Positions 53,392-62,040 are shown, counted from the first letter of the stretch. The stretch: DNA of 64,000 nt from Goekera deserti (GCF_010685995.1 NZ_JAAGWK010000018.1:31149-95148); one strand, 5' to 3'. Made by a program: numbers and translations. The notes: generated by a model from the letters alone, not told the origin.

Positions 53392-55533
53392 GTGACCCCC
53401 CGCCGCCGACGCTCGCGCCCTGCTGCCCTCGCCCTGCTGGCCGGCTCCGTGGTGGTCGCCGGCGCACTCGTCGCCGGGCTGCTGCTGCCCGTCGTCGGCG
53501 GCTCCGGTCTGCTCGTCCGCGACGCGGCGTCGTCCACCGTGGAGCTGCCGCCGGCGCTGACCGAGCCGACACCCGACGCGCCCACCCGGGTGCTCGCCGC
53601 CGACGGGTCGCTGATCACCGAGTTCTACGCGAAGGACCGGGTGCCGGTCACCTCCGACCGGATCGCGCCGGTGATGGAGCAGGCCCTGGTCGACATCGAG
53701 GACTCCCGCTTCTACGAGCACGGCGGGGTCGACGTCCGCGGCACGGCACGGGCGCTGGCCACCGACGTGGCCGCCGGCGGGGTGGCGGAGGGCGGGTCGA
53801 CGCTGACCCAGCAGCTGGTCAAGCAGACCCTGCTGCAGACGGCGACCACCGACGCCGGGCGCGAGGCGGCCGTCGAGCAGGACGGCGTCGCGGGCATCTC
53901 GCGCAAGGTCGAGGAGGCCCGGCTGGCGATCGAGATGGAGCAGCACTACTCCAAGGACGAGATCCTCACCCGGTACCTGAACACGGTGTACTTCGGCGAG
54001 GGCGCCTACGGCATCCAGGCCGCCGCGCAGCGGTTCTTCTCCGTCGACGCCGCCGACCTGGACCTGGCCCAGGCGTCGGTGCTCGCCGGCCTGGTCCAGA
54101 GCCCCACCGACGACGACCCGATCACCCATCCGGACCAGGCGGCGACCCGGCGCAACGAGGTGCTGCAGCGCATGCACGACCTCGGCCACATCAGCGACCA
54201 GGACCTGGCGAGCACCACCGCCGCCCCGGTCACCGTGGTCGAGGGCGCCGCTCCGCCGCGGGGCTGCACCGCCGCCAGCACCGCGCCGTTCTTCTGCGAC
54301 TACGAGCAGAGCTACCTGCTCGGCACGCTGGGGATGACCCAGGACCAGCTGGACACCGGCGGCTACACCGTGCAGACGACCCTGCAGCCGGACCTGCAGG
54401 CCTCCACCGACCGGGGCCTGACCGCGAACATCCCGATGGGCTCACGGTTCGTCGGGGCACTCGACGTGGTCCAGCCCGGCACCGGTCACGTGCTGGCGAT
54501 GAGCGTGAACCGCCGGTTCGGCTGCACCGGCGACGGCTGCACCTCGGTCGACTACGGCGTCGTCCCCCAGGCTGGCGCGGGCTCCACCTACAAGGCCTTC
54601 ACCGCCGCGGCCGCCCTGTCCCGGGGGTTCGGCGCGCACTACACGATCACGGCCCCGCAGCCGTACACCTCCACGGTCTTCAAGGGCTACGACGCGAAGG
54701 GGCACTACGGCCCCTACGTCGTGCACAACGACGACGCCGGGTACGCACCCACCTACGACATGACCTCGGCTCTCGTGGCGTCGACGAACACCTACTTCGT
54801 GGCGCTGGAGGACGCGCTGGGCAGCATCGACGGGCCGCTGGAGACCTCGGTGGCCATGGGCATGCACTACGACGACGCGGTCACCCAGCACCCGGTCGCC
54901 ACCCTGGAGGCCGACCAGAGCGGCTCGTTCACCCTGGGCGCCGAGGCCACCAGCCCACTGGACCTCGCCGACGCCTACGCCACGATCGCCGCCTCCGGCA
55001 CCCAGTGCGACCCGACCCCGGTCACCGCCGTCCTGGACGGCAGCGGCCGGCCGGCCGTGGGCGCCGACGGCACACCTCTGGCCACCGGCGACACCTGCCA
55101 CCCCGGCGCCCTGTCCCCCAGCGTCGCCGACACCCTGGCGAACATGCTGACCGGCGTCGTGGGTCCCGGCGGGACCGGCCGCAAGGCCGCGGTGCCCGGC
55201 CGCCAGGTCGCCGGGAAGACCGGCACCACGCAGGGCAACAAGACGGCGGCCTTCGCCGGCATCACACCCGACTACTCGGTCGGCGTCATGTACTTCGACC
55301 CGGACCCGGCGAACCCGCACGCGGTCGGCGGTGTCGGCGGCGGCGTCCCGGCCCAGGTGTTCCACGACGCCATGGCCCGGGTCATCGAGGCCGGGCCCGT
55401 CCACGACTTCCCCCCGGCCGACCCGGCCGTCGAGACCGGCACGAAGGGCCACGGCCCCGGCTACCAGGCCCCGGCGCCCGCCGCGCCCGCCGCGCCCGCC
55501 GCGCAGCAGCCGGCCAGCACCCCGTCCGACTGA
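53392..55533 (+). CDS. Second PonA2-like class A penicillin-binding protein, no PASTA domain
   Basis: A 713-aa paralogue of the preceding protein, in the same order: TM (LLAGSVVVAGALVAGLLLP), GT51 domain with DIEDSRFYEHGGVD and GGSTLTQQLVKQ, then transpeptidase with GAGSTYKAF, STNTYF and GKTGTT. All catalytic motifs are present. Instead of PASTA it ends in an Ala/Pro-rich tail. An insert (DAGREAAVEQDGVAG) follows the GT motif. Tandem duplication of ponA2 is the simplest origin. No SD precedes the GTG clearly, so its start is less certain. Confidence 0.92.
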   Translation: MTPRRRRSRPAALALLAGSVVVAGALVAGLLLPVVGGSGLLVRDAASSTVELPPALTEPTPDAPTRVLAADGSLITEFYAKDRVPVTSDRIAPVMEQALVDIEDSRFYEHGGVDVRGTARALATDVAAGGVAEGGSTLTQQLVKQTLLQTATTDAGREAAVEQDGVAGISRKVEEARLAIEMEQHYSKDEILTRYLNTVYFGEGAYGIQAAAQRFFSVDAADLDLAQASVLAGLVQSPTDDDPITHPDQAATRRNEVLQRMHDLGHISDQDLASTTAAPVTVVEGAAPPRGCTAASTAPFFCDYEQSYLLGTLGMTQDQLDTGGYTVQTTLQPDLQASTDRGLTANIPMGSRFVGALDVVQPGTGHVLAMSVNRRFGCTGDGCTSVDYGVVPQAGAGSTYKAFTAAAALSRGFGAHYTITAPQPYTSTVFKGYDAKGHYGPYVVHNDDAGYAPTYDMTSALVASTNTYFVALEDALGSIDGPLETSVAMGMHYDDAVTQHPVATLEADQSGSFTLGAEATSPLDLADAYATIAASGTQCDPTPVTAVLDGSGRPAVGADGTPLATGDTCHPGALSPSVADTLANMLTGVVGPGGTGRKAAVPGRQVAGKTGTTQGNKTAAFAGITPDYSVGVMYFDPDPANPHAVGGVGGGVPAQVFHDAMARVIEAGPVHDFPPADPAVETGTKGHGPGYQAPAPAAPAAPAAQQPASTPSD

Positions 55534-55580
55534 CCAACGCCCCCGACCGTCCCCGCGCGCGAGCGTCGCCGGGGCCGGAG

Positions 55581-55701
55581 AACAGGGCCCTTCCCGCGGA
55601 AATGGCCGCACAACAGGGCCCTTCCCGCTGAAGTGGCCGCACAACAGGGCCCTTCCCGCTGAAGTGGCCGCACAACAGGGCCCTTCCCGCTGAAGTGGCC
55701 G
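55581..55701. repeat. Four 31-bp direct repeats, inverted relative of repeat family B
   Basis: Units begin at 55581, 55612, 55643 and 55674 with AACAGGGCCCTTCCCGC, and each ends in AGTGGCCGCAC; the last unit is truncated. The inner part GGCCCTTCC-GCTGAAGTGGCC is the reverse complement form of the TTCCGCGGAA-cored element at 56200. The array fills the gap between the convergent PBP and yqeY-like genes. Confidence 0.9.
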
Positions 55702-55710
55702 GGGGTGGCG

Positions 55711-56163
55711 TCAGCCGAGCTGGCGGCGGACCTCGGCGGCGACCCGGCCACCGTCGGCGCGGCCGGCGACGGCGCCCTGCACCGGGCCCATCACCCGGCC
55801 CATGTCCTTCATCCCGGCCGCACCGGTCTGGGTGATCACGTCGGCGATCAGGGCGGCCAGGTCGCTGTCCTCGAGCTGGGCCGGCAGGTACCCGGCGACC
55901 ACGGCCTCCTCGGCCTGCTCGCGCTCGGCGGACTCGGTGCGCCCGGCGCTCCCGAAGGCCTCGGCCGCCTCCCGGCGCTTCTTGGCCTCCCGGCGCAGGA
56001 CCGCCTGCACCTGCTCGTCGGTCAGCTCGCGGGACTCCTTGCCGGACACCTCCTCCGCGGTGATGGCGGCGAGCACCATGCGCAGCGTGGCGGTGCGCAG
56101 CTCGTCGCGGCTCTTCATCGCGGTGGTCAGGTCGGCGCGGAGACGGTCCTTGAGGTCGGGCAC
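55711..56163 (-). CDS. GatB/YqeY domain protein
   Basis: A 150-aa YqeY-type protein (LKDRLRADLTTAMKSRDELRTATLRM at the N-terminus and GAAGMKDMGRVMGPVQGAVAGRADGGRVAAEVRRQL at the C-terminus). It resembles the C-terminal tRNA-binding tail domain of GatB and may bind tRNA. The GTG at 56163 has GGAGG immediately upstream. It is flanked on both sides by repeat arrays of family B and converges on the second PBP gene. Confidence 0.9.
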   Translation of the reverse strand: MPDLKDRLRADLTTAMKSRDELRTATLRMVLAAITAEEVSGKESRELTDEQVQAVLRREAKKRREAAEAFGSAGRTESAEREQAEEAVVAGYLPAQLEDSDLAALIADVITQTGAAGMKDMGRVMGPVQGAVAGRADGGRVAAEVRRQLG

Positions 56164-56199
56164 GCCCTCCAGCCTCGCACGTGCCGCCCCCACCACACC

Positions 56200-56433
56200 G
56201 GCCACTTCCGCGGAAACGGCCGCTCCCGGCAGCACGCCCGCACCCCGACCACGGCCACTTCCGCGGAAACGGCCGCTCCCGGCGGCACGCCCGCACCCCG
56301 ACCACGGCACTTCCGCGGGAACGGCCGCTCCCGGCGGCACGCCCGCACCCCGACCACGGCCACTTTCGCGGGAACGGCCGCTCCCGGCGGCACGCCCGCC
56401 TCCCCGACCACGGCCACTTCCGCGGAAAGGGCC
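56200..56433. repeat. Five tandem ~53-bp repeats with TTCCGCGGAA core (repeat family B)
   Basis: Cores GGCCACTTCCGCGGAAACGG begin at 56200, 56253, 56306, 56358 and 56412. Each core is followed by a spacer with CGCTCCCGGCGGCACGCCCG and CACCCCGACCAC. Copies differ by one or two bases (for example GGGAA for GGAAA in copies 3 and 4). This and the flanking sequence make up the 347 bp between the yqeY-like and metallophosphoesterase genes, and hold no gene. Confidence 0.9.
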
Positions 56434-56510
56434 GGGGGCGCCGGCACGGCCCACGGGACGACGGCCGCTCCCGCAGAGACGGCGGGGGCGCGGGACCTAG
56501 GCTGGTGGGC

Positions 56511-57422
56511 ATGCGCTGGTACACCGCTCTGCCCACGGCGGCCGTCACGACCGGACTGGCGGTCACGGCCTACGCAAGCCTCTACGAGCGCACCCGCTGG
56601 ACGCTGCGCCGGGTCGACGTCCCGGTGCTGGCCCCCGGGTCGGCGCCGCTGACCGTGCTGCAGATCAGCGACATCCACATGACCCCCGGCCAGCACTCGA
56701 AGCAGCGGTGGATCGCCGGGCTGGCCGAGCTCGACCCCGACCTGGTGATCACCACCGGGGACAACCTGGCCGCGCTGGACGCCGTCCCGCCGACGCTGCG
56801 CGCCCTGGACCCGCTGATGGACAAGCCCGGCGCGTTCGTGCTGGCCAGCAACGACTACTTCGCGCCGCGGCCCAAGAACCCGCTGAAGTACTTCAAGCGG
56901 GAGCACAAGCGCGTGCACGGCATCCGGCTGCCGTTCGAGCCGCTGCGCGACGGCATGGTCGAGCGCGGCTGGCTCGACCTCACCAACTCGACCGGCGAGC
57001 TGGTCGTGGGCAACCGGCGGATCACCCTCGCCGGCGTCGACGATCCGCACCTCAAGCTCGACCGCTACGACGCGATCGCCGGACCGGCCGACGCCTCGGC
57101 CGACCTGCGGATCGGGCTGGTGCACGCCCCGGAGCCGCGGGTGCTCGACCGCTTCGCCGCCGACGGCCACGACCTGCTGCTGTGCGGGCACACCCACGGC
57201 GGGCAGCTGCGGGTGCCGTTCTACGGGGCCCTGGTGACCAACTGCGGCATCGACCGTGCCCGCGTGCGCTGGCTGCACCGGTGGGCCGAGCCGACCCCGG
57301 CGCACCCCGCCGGCACCTGGCTGCACATCTCGGCCGGGCTCGGCACCAGCCCGTACGCCCCGGTGCGCTTCGCCTGCCCGCCTGAGGCCACGCTGCTGAC
57401 GCTCACCGCCCGGGCGGCCTGA
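56511..57422 (+). CDS. Metallophosphoesterase, YkuE-like
   Basis: A 303-aa calcineurin-like phosphoesterase with an N-terminal hydrophobic anchor (LPTAAVTTGLAVTAYASLY). Metal-binding motifs are ISDIHMTPGQH, TTGDNLA, ASNDYF (where most relatives have GNHD/E), and LCGHTHGGQLRVP. The GNHD-to-ASND change at the third motif is unusual and removes the His normally involved in catalysis. TAGGCT 7 nt before the ATG points to leaderless expression. It follows PonA2 as Rv3683 does in M. tuberculosis. Confidence 0.9.
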   Translation: MRWYTALPTAAVTTGLAVTAYASLYERTRWTLRRVDVPVLAPGSAPLTVLQISDIHMTPGQHSKQRWIAGLAELDPDLVITTGDNLAALDAVPPTLRALDPLMDKPGAFVLASNDYFAPRPKNPLKYFKREHKRVHGIRLPFEPLRDGMVERGWLDLTNSTGELVVGNRRITLAGVDDPHLKLDRYDAIAGPADASADLRIGLVHAPEPRVLDRFAADGHDLLLCGHTHGGQLRVPFYGALVTNCGIDRARVRWLHRWAEPTPAHPAGTWLHISAGLGTSPYAPVRFACPPEATLLTLTARAA

Positions 57423-57434
57423 GGAGCCGCCGTC

Positions 57435-57454
57435 CGGACCGCCACGGCGGTCCG
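57435..57454 (+). terminator. Terminator hairpin after metallophosphoesterase gene
   Basis: CGGACCGCC (57435-57443) and GGCGGTCCG (57446-57454) form a perfect 9-bp stem with a 2-nt nominal loop, 12 bp after the stop codon. A TAGGCT -10 at 57456-57461 for the tRNA follows directly. Confidence 0.6.
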
Positions 57455-57473
57455 CTAGGCTGTCCGAGGACCT

Positions 57474-57550
57474 CGGGGTGTGGCGCAGCTTGGTAGCGCG
57501 CGTCGTTCGGGACGACGAGGCCGCAGGTTCAAATCCTGTCACCCCGACCA
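57474..57550 (+). tRNA. tRNA-Pro (anticodon CGG), CCA encoded
   Basis: The acceptor arms CGGGGTG (57474) and CACCCCG (ending 57546) pair fully. The anticodon arm CGTCG-TTCGGGA-CGACG has anticodon CGG, reading the CCG proline codon. The T arm contains GGTTCAAATCC. Discriminator A is followed by encoded CCA at 57548-57550. The TAGGCT box 12 nt upstream is a fair -10. Confidence 0.95.
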
Positions 57551-57553
57551 CCA

Positions 57554-57587
57554 GCGCAGGGCCCGCCGGCAACGGCGGGCCCTGCGC
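57554..57587 (+). terminator. tRNA-Pro terminator, perfect 15-bp hairpin
   Basis: The arms 57554-57568 and 57573-57587 are exact reverse complements around a GCAA tetraloop, starting 4 nt after the CCA end. No U tract follows. Confidence 0.8.
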
Positions 57588-57617
57588 CGTTCCGGGACCG
57601 GACCACCGCCGCGAGAC

Positions 57618-57692
57618 CCCAGGTCCACATCCCGCCACCCCGACCACCCGCGCCGGGCCCGCCGGCAACGACGGGCCTCGAGCTGTTCCGGG
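57618..57692 (+). pseudogene. Decayed duplicate of the tRNA-Pro 3' end and terminator
   Basis: Sequence 96 bp downstream repeats the T arm, acceptor 3' strand, CCA and terminator of the tRNA with scattered substitutions (CAGGTCCACATCCCGCCACC against CAGGTTCAAATCCTGTCACC). The 5' half of the tRNA is absent and the hairpin is now imperfect, so this is not a functional tRNA. It is a leftover of a tandem duplication or of an integration event. Confidence 0.8.
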
Positions 57693-57781
57693 CCCGCCGT
57701 TGCCGGGCGCCGACCTGCGGCGGTGCGCCCGTCCGCGGCTCGGCGGGCGCCGCGGGCCCGCAGGGCGCACCCTGGACGCCG

Positions 57782-59128
57782 ATGATCGAGCTGCTCCTCC
57801 TCCTCGCCGCCGTGCTCCTCACCGCACTCACCGGCTTCTTCGTCGCAGCCGAGTTCTCCCTCACCACGGTCGACCGCGGCCGGGCAGAGGACGCCGCCCG
57901 GCAGGGCGACCGTGGTGCCGACCGGGTGGTCACCGCGCTGTCCGGGCTGTCCACGCAGCTGTCCGCCGCCCAGCTGGGCATCACGCTGACCACGCTGGTG
58001 GTCGGCTACCTGGCCGAACCAGCGCTCGGCGAGCTGCTCCGCGGACCGCTGGAGGCCGTGGGGCTGCCCGCGGCCTCGTCGGGGGCGGTGGCCGTCGGTC
58101 TGGCGATCGCGCTGGCCACCGTGCTGCAGATGTGGCTCGGCGAGCTCGGCCCGAAGAACCTGGCGATCGCCAACCCGCTGGCCGTCGCCACCTTCGTCGC
58201 GCCCGGGATGAACGCGTTCACCCGGGCCACCGGCGTCCTGCTGCGCGGCCTGCAGGGGCTGGCCAACGCGATCGTCCGCCGGCTGGGCTTCGAGCCGAAG
58301 GAGGAGCTCGACAGTGCCCGCGGCGCCGGCGAGCTGGCCTCGGTGGCCCGCCGCTCCGCCGAGGAGGGCGACCTCTCCCCCGTCGCCGCGCGGCTGCTGG
58401 ACCGCTCGCTGGGCCTGCGGGACAAGTTCGCCACCGACGTCATGACCCCGCGCACCCGGCTCTACACGCTGCGGTCCAGCGCCACGGCCCGGGACGTCGT
58501 CTCGCTGGCCGTGCAGTCCGGCAACTCCCGGTTCCCGGTGTACGGCAACGACCTGGACGAGGTGACCGGGGTGGTGCACGTCAAGCAGGCGGTGTCGGTG
58601 CCGGAGGACGAGCGGGACACCCGCACCGCCGGTGAGCTGGCCGTGCCGGTGCTCGCCGTCCCCTCCTCGATGCGGCTGGACCCGCTGCTGGACCTGCTGC
58701 GCGAGCAGCACCTGCAGCTGGCGCTCGTGGTCGACGAGTGGGGCGCCACCCACGGCGTGGTGACGCTGGAGGACATCGTCGAGGAGCTGGTCGGTGAGAT
58801 CGCCGACGAGACCGACCGCCCGCTGCGGCAGCTGCGCCGGCTGCCCGGCGACAGCTGGCTGGTGTCCGGGCTGCTGCGCCCGGACGAGGTGCGCGAGCGC
58901 ACCGGCGTCGACGTGCCCGAGGGGCGCTACGAGACCCTCGCCGGCTTCCTGACCGAGCGCCTGGGCCGGCTGCCGGCCGAGGGCGATGCGGTCGAGCTGA
59001 GCACGCACCGGCTGCTCGTCGACGGCGTCGAGGGACGGCGGGTGTCCCGGGTGCTCGTCGAGCCCCGCTCCGGCGACGTGGTCATGGGCAACGGCGCCAC
59101 CGCGTCGCGGGAGGTGGCACGGGCATGA
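57782..59128 (+). CDS. CNNM/CorC (hemolysin C) family membrane protein, full length
   Basis: A 448-aa protein. The DUF21/CNNM membrane domain has helices at residues about 3-25, 60-85, 95-125 and beyond, with FFVAAEFSLT and LGELGPKNLAIAN. Two CBS domains span about 215-340 (VMTPRTRLYTL, DEWGATHGVVTLEDIVEELVGEI), and a C-terminal CorC_HlyC (TerC-associated) domain lies at about 360-440. These proteins are linked to Mg2+ or Co2+ transport. The next gene overlaps its stop and encodes a shorter paralogue. Confidence 0.92.
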   Translation: MIELLLLLAAVLLTALTGFFVAAEFSLTTVDRGRAEDAARQGDRGADRVVTALSGLSTQLSAAQLGITLTTLVVGYLAEPALGELLRGPLEAVGLPAASSGAVAVGLAIALATVLQMWLGELGPKNLAIANPLAVATFVAPGMNAFTRATGVLLRGLQGLANAIVRRLGFEPKEELDSARGAGELASVARRSAEEGDLSPVAARLLDRSLGLRDKFATDVMTPRTRLYTLRSSATARDVVSLAVQSGNSRFPVYGNDLDEVTGVVHVKQAVSVPEDERDTRTAGELAVPVLAVPSSMRLDPLLDLLREQHLQLALVVDEWGATHGVVTLEDIVEELVGEIADETDRPLRQLRRLPGDSWLVSGLLRPDEVRERTGVDVPEGRYETLAGFLTERLGRLPAEGDAVELSTHRLLVDGVEGRRVSRVLVEPRSGDVVMGNGATASREVARA

Positions 59129-60216
59129 GCGACGTGATCAGCCTGCTCGTGCTCGTGGCGCTGCTGCTGGGCAACGCGTTCTTCGTCGCCGCCGAGTTCG
59201 CCCTGGTGTCGGCCCGGGTCGACCAGATCGAGCCCCGCGCGGAGGCGGGGTCGGTGCGAGCCCGCAAGACGCTGGCCGCGATGCGCAACGTCTCCCAGAT
59301 GATGGCCGGCGCGCAGCTGGGCATCACGCTGTGCTCCCTCGGCCTGGGCGCGGTCGGCGAGCCGGCGATCGCGCACCTGATCGAGCAGCCGCTGGCGGCG
59401 CTGGGCGCACCGGAGGGCCTGCTGCACCCGGTCGCGCTGGTGATCGCCCTGGCCATCGTGACCACGCTGCACATGGTGCTCGGGGAGATGGTGCCCAAGA
59501 ACATCACCATCGCCGGCCCGGACCGCGCCGCGATCGCCCTCGGCCCGCCGATGGCCGCCGTCGTCCGGCTGCTGAAGCCGCTGATCTGGTTCTTCAACAC
59601 CACCGCCAACGCCTTCGTGCGGGCCTTCGGCGTGCAGCCGACCGACGAGGTCGCCGCCAGTTTCGACGGCGGCGAGATCCGCTCGATGATCGCCCAGTCG
59701 CGCCGGCAGGGCCTGCTCGGCACCGAGGTCAGCGAGCTGGCCACCGGGGCGCTCACCTTCGAGCAGCACGACGCCCGCTCGGTGCTCATCCGCCCCGACG
59801 CGCTGGTGACGCTGCCCCGCGACATCACGCCCCGGGAGCTGGAGGCCGCCGTCGCCGAGCACGGGTACAGCCGCTACCCGCTGTGCGGGCCGGACGGCGG
59901 GTGGTCGGGCTACGTGCACGTCAAGGACGTGCTCGACGCCGGCGCCCGGGACCGGCCGCTGACCCCGGAGATGGTGGAGCAGTTCGTCGAGGTGCACCCG
60001 GACACCCCGCTGCCCGAGGTGCTGCGCTCGATGCGCCGGGCCGGCACGCACCTGGGCCGGGTCGTCGACGACGGCGAGGTGCTGGGCGTGGTGACCCTGG
60101 AGGACGTGCTGACCCAGCTCATCGGCGACGTGCGCGACGCGTCGGTCACCCCGGCCGCGGAGCCCGGGCGCCCCGGCGGGCAGCCGGTGGCCGGCGCGGG
60201 CGCCGGGGGAAGATGA
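59125..60216 (+). CDS. CNNM-family membrane protein lacking the CorC C-terminal domain
   Basis: A 363-aa paralogue. The DUF21 membrane domain (AFFVAAEFALVSARV, LGEMVPKNITIAGP) and paired CBS domains (YVHVKDVLDAG, DDGEVLGVVTLEDVLTQLIGDV) are present. It ends in a Gly/Pro-rich tail where the previous protein has CorC_HlyC. ATG overlaps the upstream TGA (ATGA). The two may form a heteromer. Side-by-side full and short CNNM genes are common in actinobacteria. Confidence 0.92.
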   Translation: MSDVISLLVLVALLLGNAFFVAAEFALVSARVDQIEPRAEAGSVRARKTLAAMRNVSQMMAGAQLGITLCSLGLGAVGEPAIAHLIEQPLAALGAPEGLLHPVALVIALAIVTTLHMVLGEMVPKNITIAGPDRAAIALGPPMAAVVRLLKPLIWFFNTTANAFVRAFGVQPTDEVAASFDGGEIRSMIAQSRRQGLLGTEVSELATGALTFEQHDARSVLIRPDALVTLPRDITPRELEAAVAEHGYSRYPLCGPDGGWSGYVHVKDVLDAGARDRPLTPEMVEQFVEVHPDTPLPEVLRSMRRAGTHLGRVVDDGEVLGVVTLEDVLTQLIGDVRDASVTPAAEPGRPGGQPVAGAGAGGR

Positions 60217-60220
60217 GCGG

Positions 60221-62035
60221 GTGACCGCCTCCCCCACCAGCCCCCCGTCCCCCGAGGTGCCACCGGCGTTGCCGGCAGAGGTCACGGCCCGCTGGCAGGC
60301 CCGCTTCCGGGCCCCGCGGGTCAGCCTGCCGGAGTGGGCCGTCGACGCCCCGCACCGCAACGTCTACGCCTCCGACCGGACCGGCGTCGTCGAGCAGTAC
60401 GCCTGGGACCGCACGACCGGCACCCACCGCCAGGTCACCGACCGGCCCAACGGCACCCTGGTGTCCACGCTCAGCCCCGACGGGTCGACCGTCTGGTGGT
60501 TCGCTGACACCGACGGCGACGAGTTCGGCGTCTGGATGACCCAGCCCTTCGAGGGCGGGCCGGACACGGTCGCGCTGCCGGAGGTGCAGCCCGCCTACCC
60601 CGGCGGGCTGGAGATCGGCTCGTCCGTGGTGGCCCTGGGCCGGTCCACCGACGACGGCAGCGAGCTGTGGGTGGCCCCGGTCGGCGGCACCCCCCGCGTG
60701 GTCTACCGGCACTCGGAGCCGGCCTCGGTGGACGCACTGTCCCGGGACGGCAGCCTGCTGGTGATCAGCCACTCCGAGCACGGCGACCCCCGCTACCCGG
60801 CGCTGCGGGTGCTGCGCACGGAGGACGACGGGCTGGTCGCCGACAAGTGGGACGGCGAGGGCCGCGGACTGCACGCCGTGGAGTTCGCCCCCGAGCCCGG
60901 CGACGCCCGGCTGCTGGTGAGCCACGAGCGGCGCGGTCGCGAGGAGCTGCTCATCTGGGACGTGCTGTCCGGTGCCGAGACCGAGGTCGTCGTCGACCTG
61001 CCCGGCGAGGTCAGCGGCGGCTGGTACCCCGACGGCAGCGCGCTGCTGCTCGGCCACGACCACGCCGCCCGGTCCGAGCTGTACCGCTACGACCTGGCCA
61101 CCGGCACCCTGGAGCAGCTGGAGACCCCGCCGGGCGTCGTCCGCGGCGCGACCGCCCGCCCGGACGGCACCGTGGAGCTGGCCTGGTCGTCCTCGGAGCA
61201 CCCGCCGGTCATCCGCCGGGCCGACGGCGCGGTCGTGCTCACCGCGCCCGGCGAGCCGCCGCCGCCCGCGCACCCGGTCGAGGACCGCTGGGTGCCCGGC
61301 CCCGGCGGTGACGTGCACGCCCTGCTGGTGCGCCCGGCCGGGGACGCCCCGTACGCCACGGCGTTCCTGCTGCACGGCGGCCCCGAGGCGTGCGACGACG
61401 ACTCCTACCGCGCCCGCCGCGCCGCCTACGTGGACGCCGGCTACGCGGTCGTGCACGTCAACTACCGCGGCTCCACCGGCTACGGCAGCGAGTGGCGCGA
61501 CGCGCTCACCGGCCGTCCCGGGCTCACCGAGCTGGAGGACGTCGCCGCGGTGTACGACGCCCTGGTCACCGAGGGCGTCGTCGACCCGGCCCGAGCGCTG
61601 GTGACCGGCGGCTCGTGGGGCGGGTTCCTCACCCTGCTGGCGATCGGCACCCAACCCGAGCGCTGGGCCGCCGGCATCGCCGAGGTGCCGGTCGCGGACT
61701 ACCTGGCCGCCTACGAGGACGAGATGGAGGGCCTGCGGGCCTACGACCGGGCGCTGTTCGGCGGGTCACCGGACGAGGTGCGTGACCGCTACGTGCGCTC
61801 GTCGCCGCTGACCTACGTCGACCAGGTCACCGCCCCGGTGCTCGTGGTCGCCGGCGCCAACGACCCGCGCTGCCCCATCCGGCAGATCGACAACTACCTC
61901 GCCGCCCTGGAGCAGCGGGGCGCGCAGCACGAGGTCTACCGCTTCGACGCCGGCCACGGGTCACTGGTGGTCGAGGAGACCATCCGCCAGGTCGAGCGCG
62001 CCCTGGACTTCGCCCTGCGCCACGTGCGCCCCTGA
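60221..62035 (+). CDS. S9 family peptidase (prolyl oligopeptidase / acylaminoacyl-peptidase type)
   Basis: A 604-aa cytosolic serine peptidase. The N-terminal two-thirds is a beta-propeller with recurring SPDG/ARPDG-type blade motifs (VSTLSPDGSTVWWFADTD, DALSRDGSLLVIS). The C-terminal alpha/beta hydrolase has oxyanion HGGPEA, nucleophile GGSWGGF, acid GANDPRCP and base DAGHGS. Such enzymes cleave short or N-acylated peptides. The GTG is only 4 bp after the previous stop, so it may be in the same transcript. A large hairpin marks its 3' end. Confidence 0.93.
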   Translation: MTASPTSPPSPEVPPALPAEVTARWQARFRAPRVSLPEWAVDAPHRNVYASDRTGVVEQYAWDRTTGTHRQVTDRPNGTLVSTLSPDGSTVWWFADTDGDEFGVWMTQPFEGGPDTVALPEVQPAYPGGLEIGSSVVALGRSTDDGSELWVAPVGGTPRVVYRHSEPASVDALSRDGSLLVISHSEHGDPRYPALRVLRTEDDGLVADKWDGEGRGLHAVEFAPEPGDARLLVSHERRGREELLIWDVLSGAETEVVVDLPGEVSGGWYPDGSALLLGHDHAARSELYRYDLATGTLEQLETPPGVVRGATARPDGTVELAWSSSEHPPVIRRADGAVVLTAPGEPPPPAHPVEDRWVPGPGGDVHALLVRPAGDAPYATAFLLHGGPEACDDDSYRARRAAYVDAGYAVVHVNYRGSTGYGSEWRDALTGRPGLTELEDVAAVYDALVTEGVVDPARALVTGGSWGGFLTLLAIGTQPERWAAGIAEVPVADYLAAYEDEMEGLRAYDRALFGGSPDEVRDRYVRSSPLTYVDQVTAPVLVVAGANDPRCPIRQIDNYLAALEQRGAQHEVYRFDAGHGSLVVEETIRQVERALDFALRHVRP

Positions 62036-62040
62036 CCGCT

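Noticed and set aside
55581..55701. CRISPR array
   Set aside because: The 31-bp units are directly adjacent with no unique spacers, and there is no cas gene in the window.
57618..57692. att site of a resident integrative element
   Set aside because: Only 96 bp separate the two copies and no integrase or cargo is present, so at most it is a scar; tandem duplication explains it equally well.
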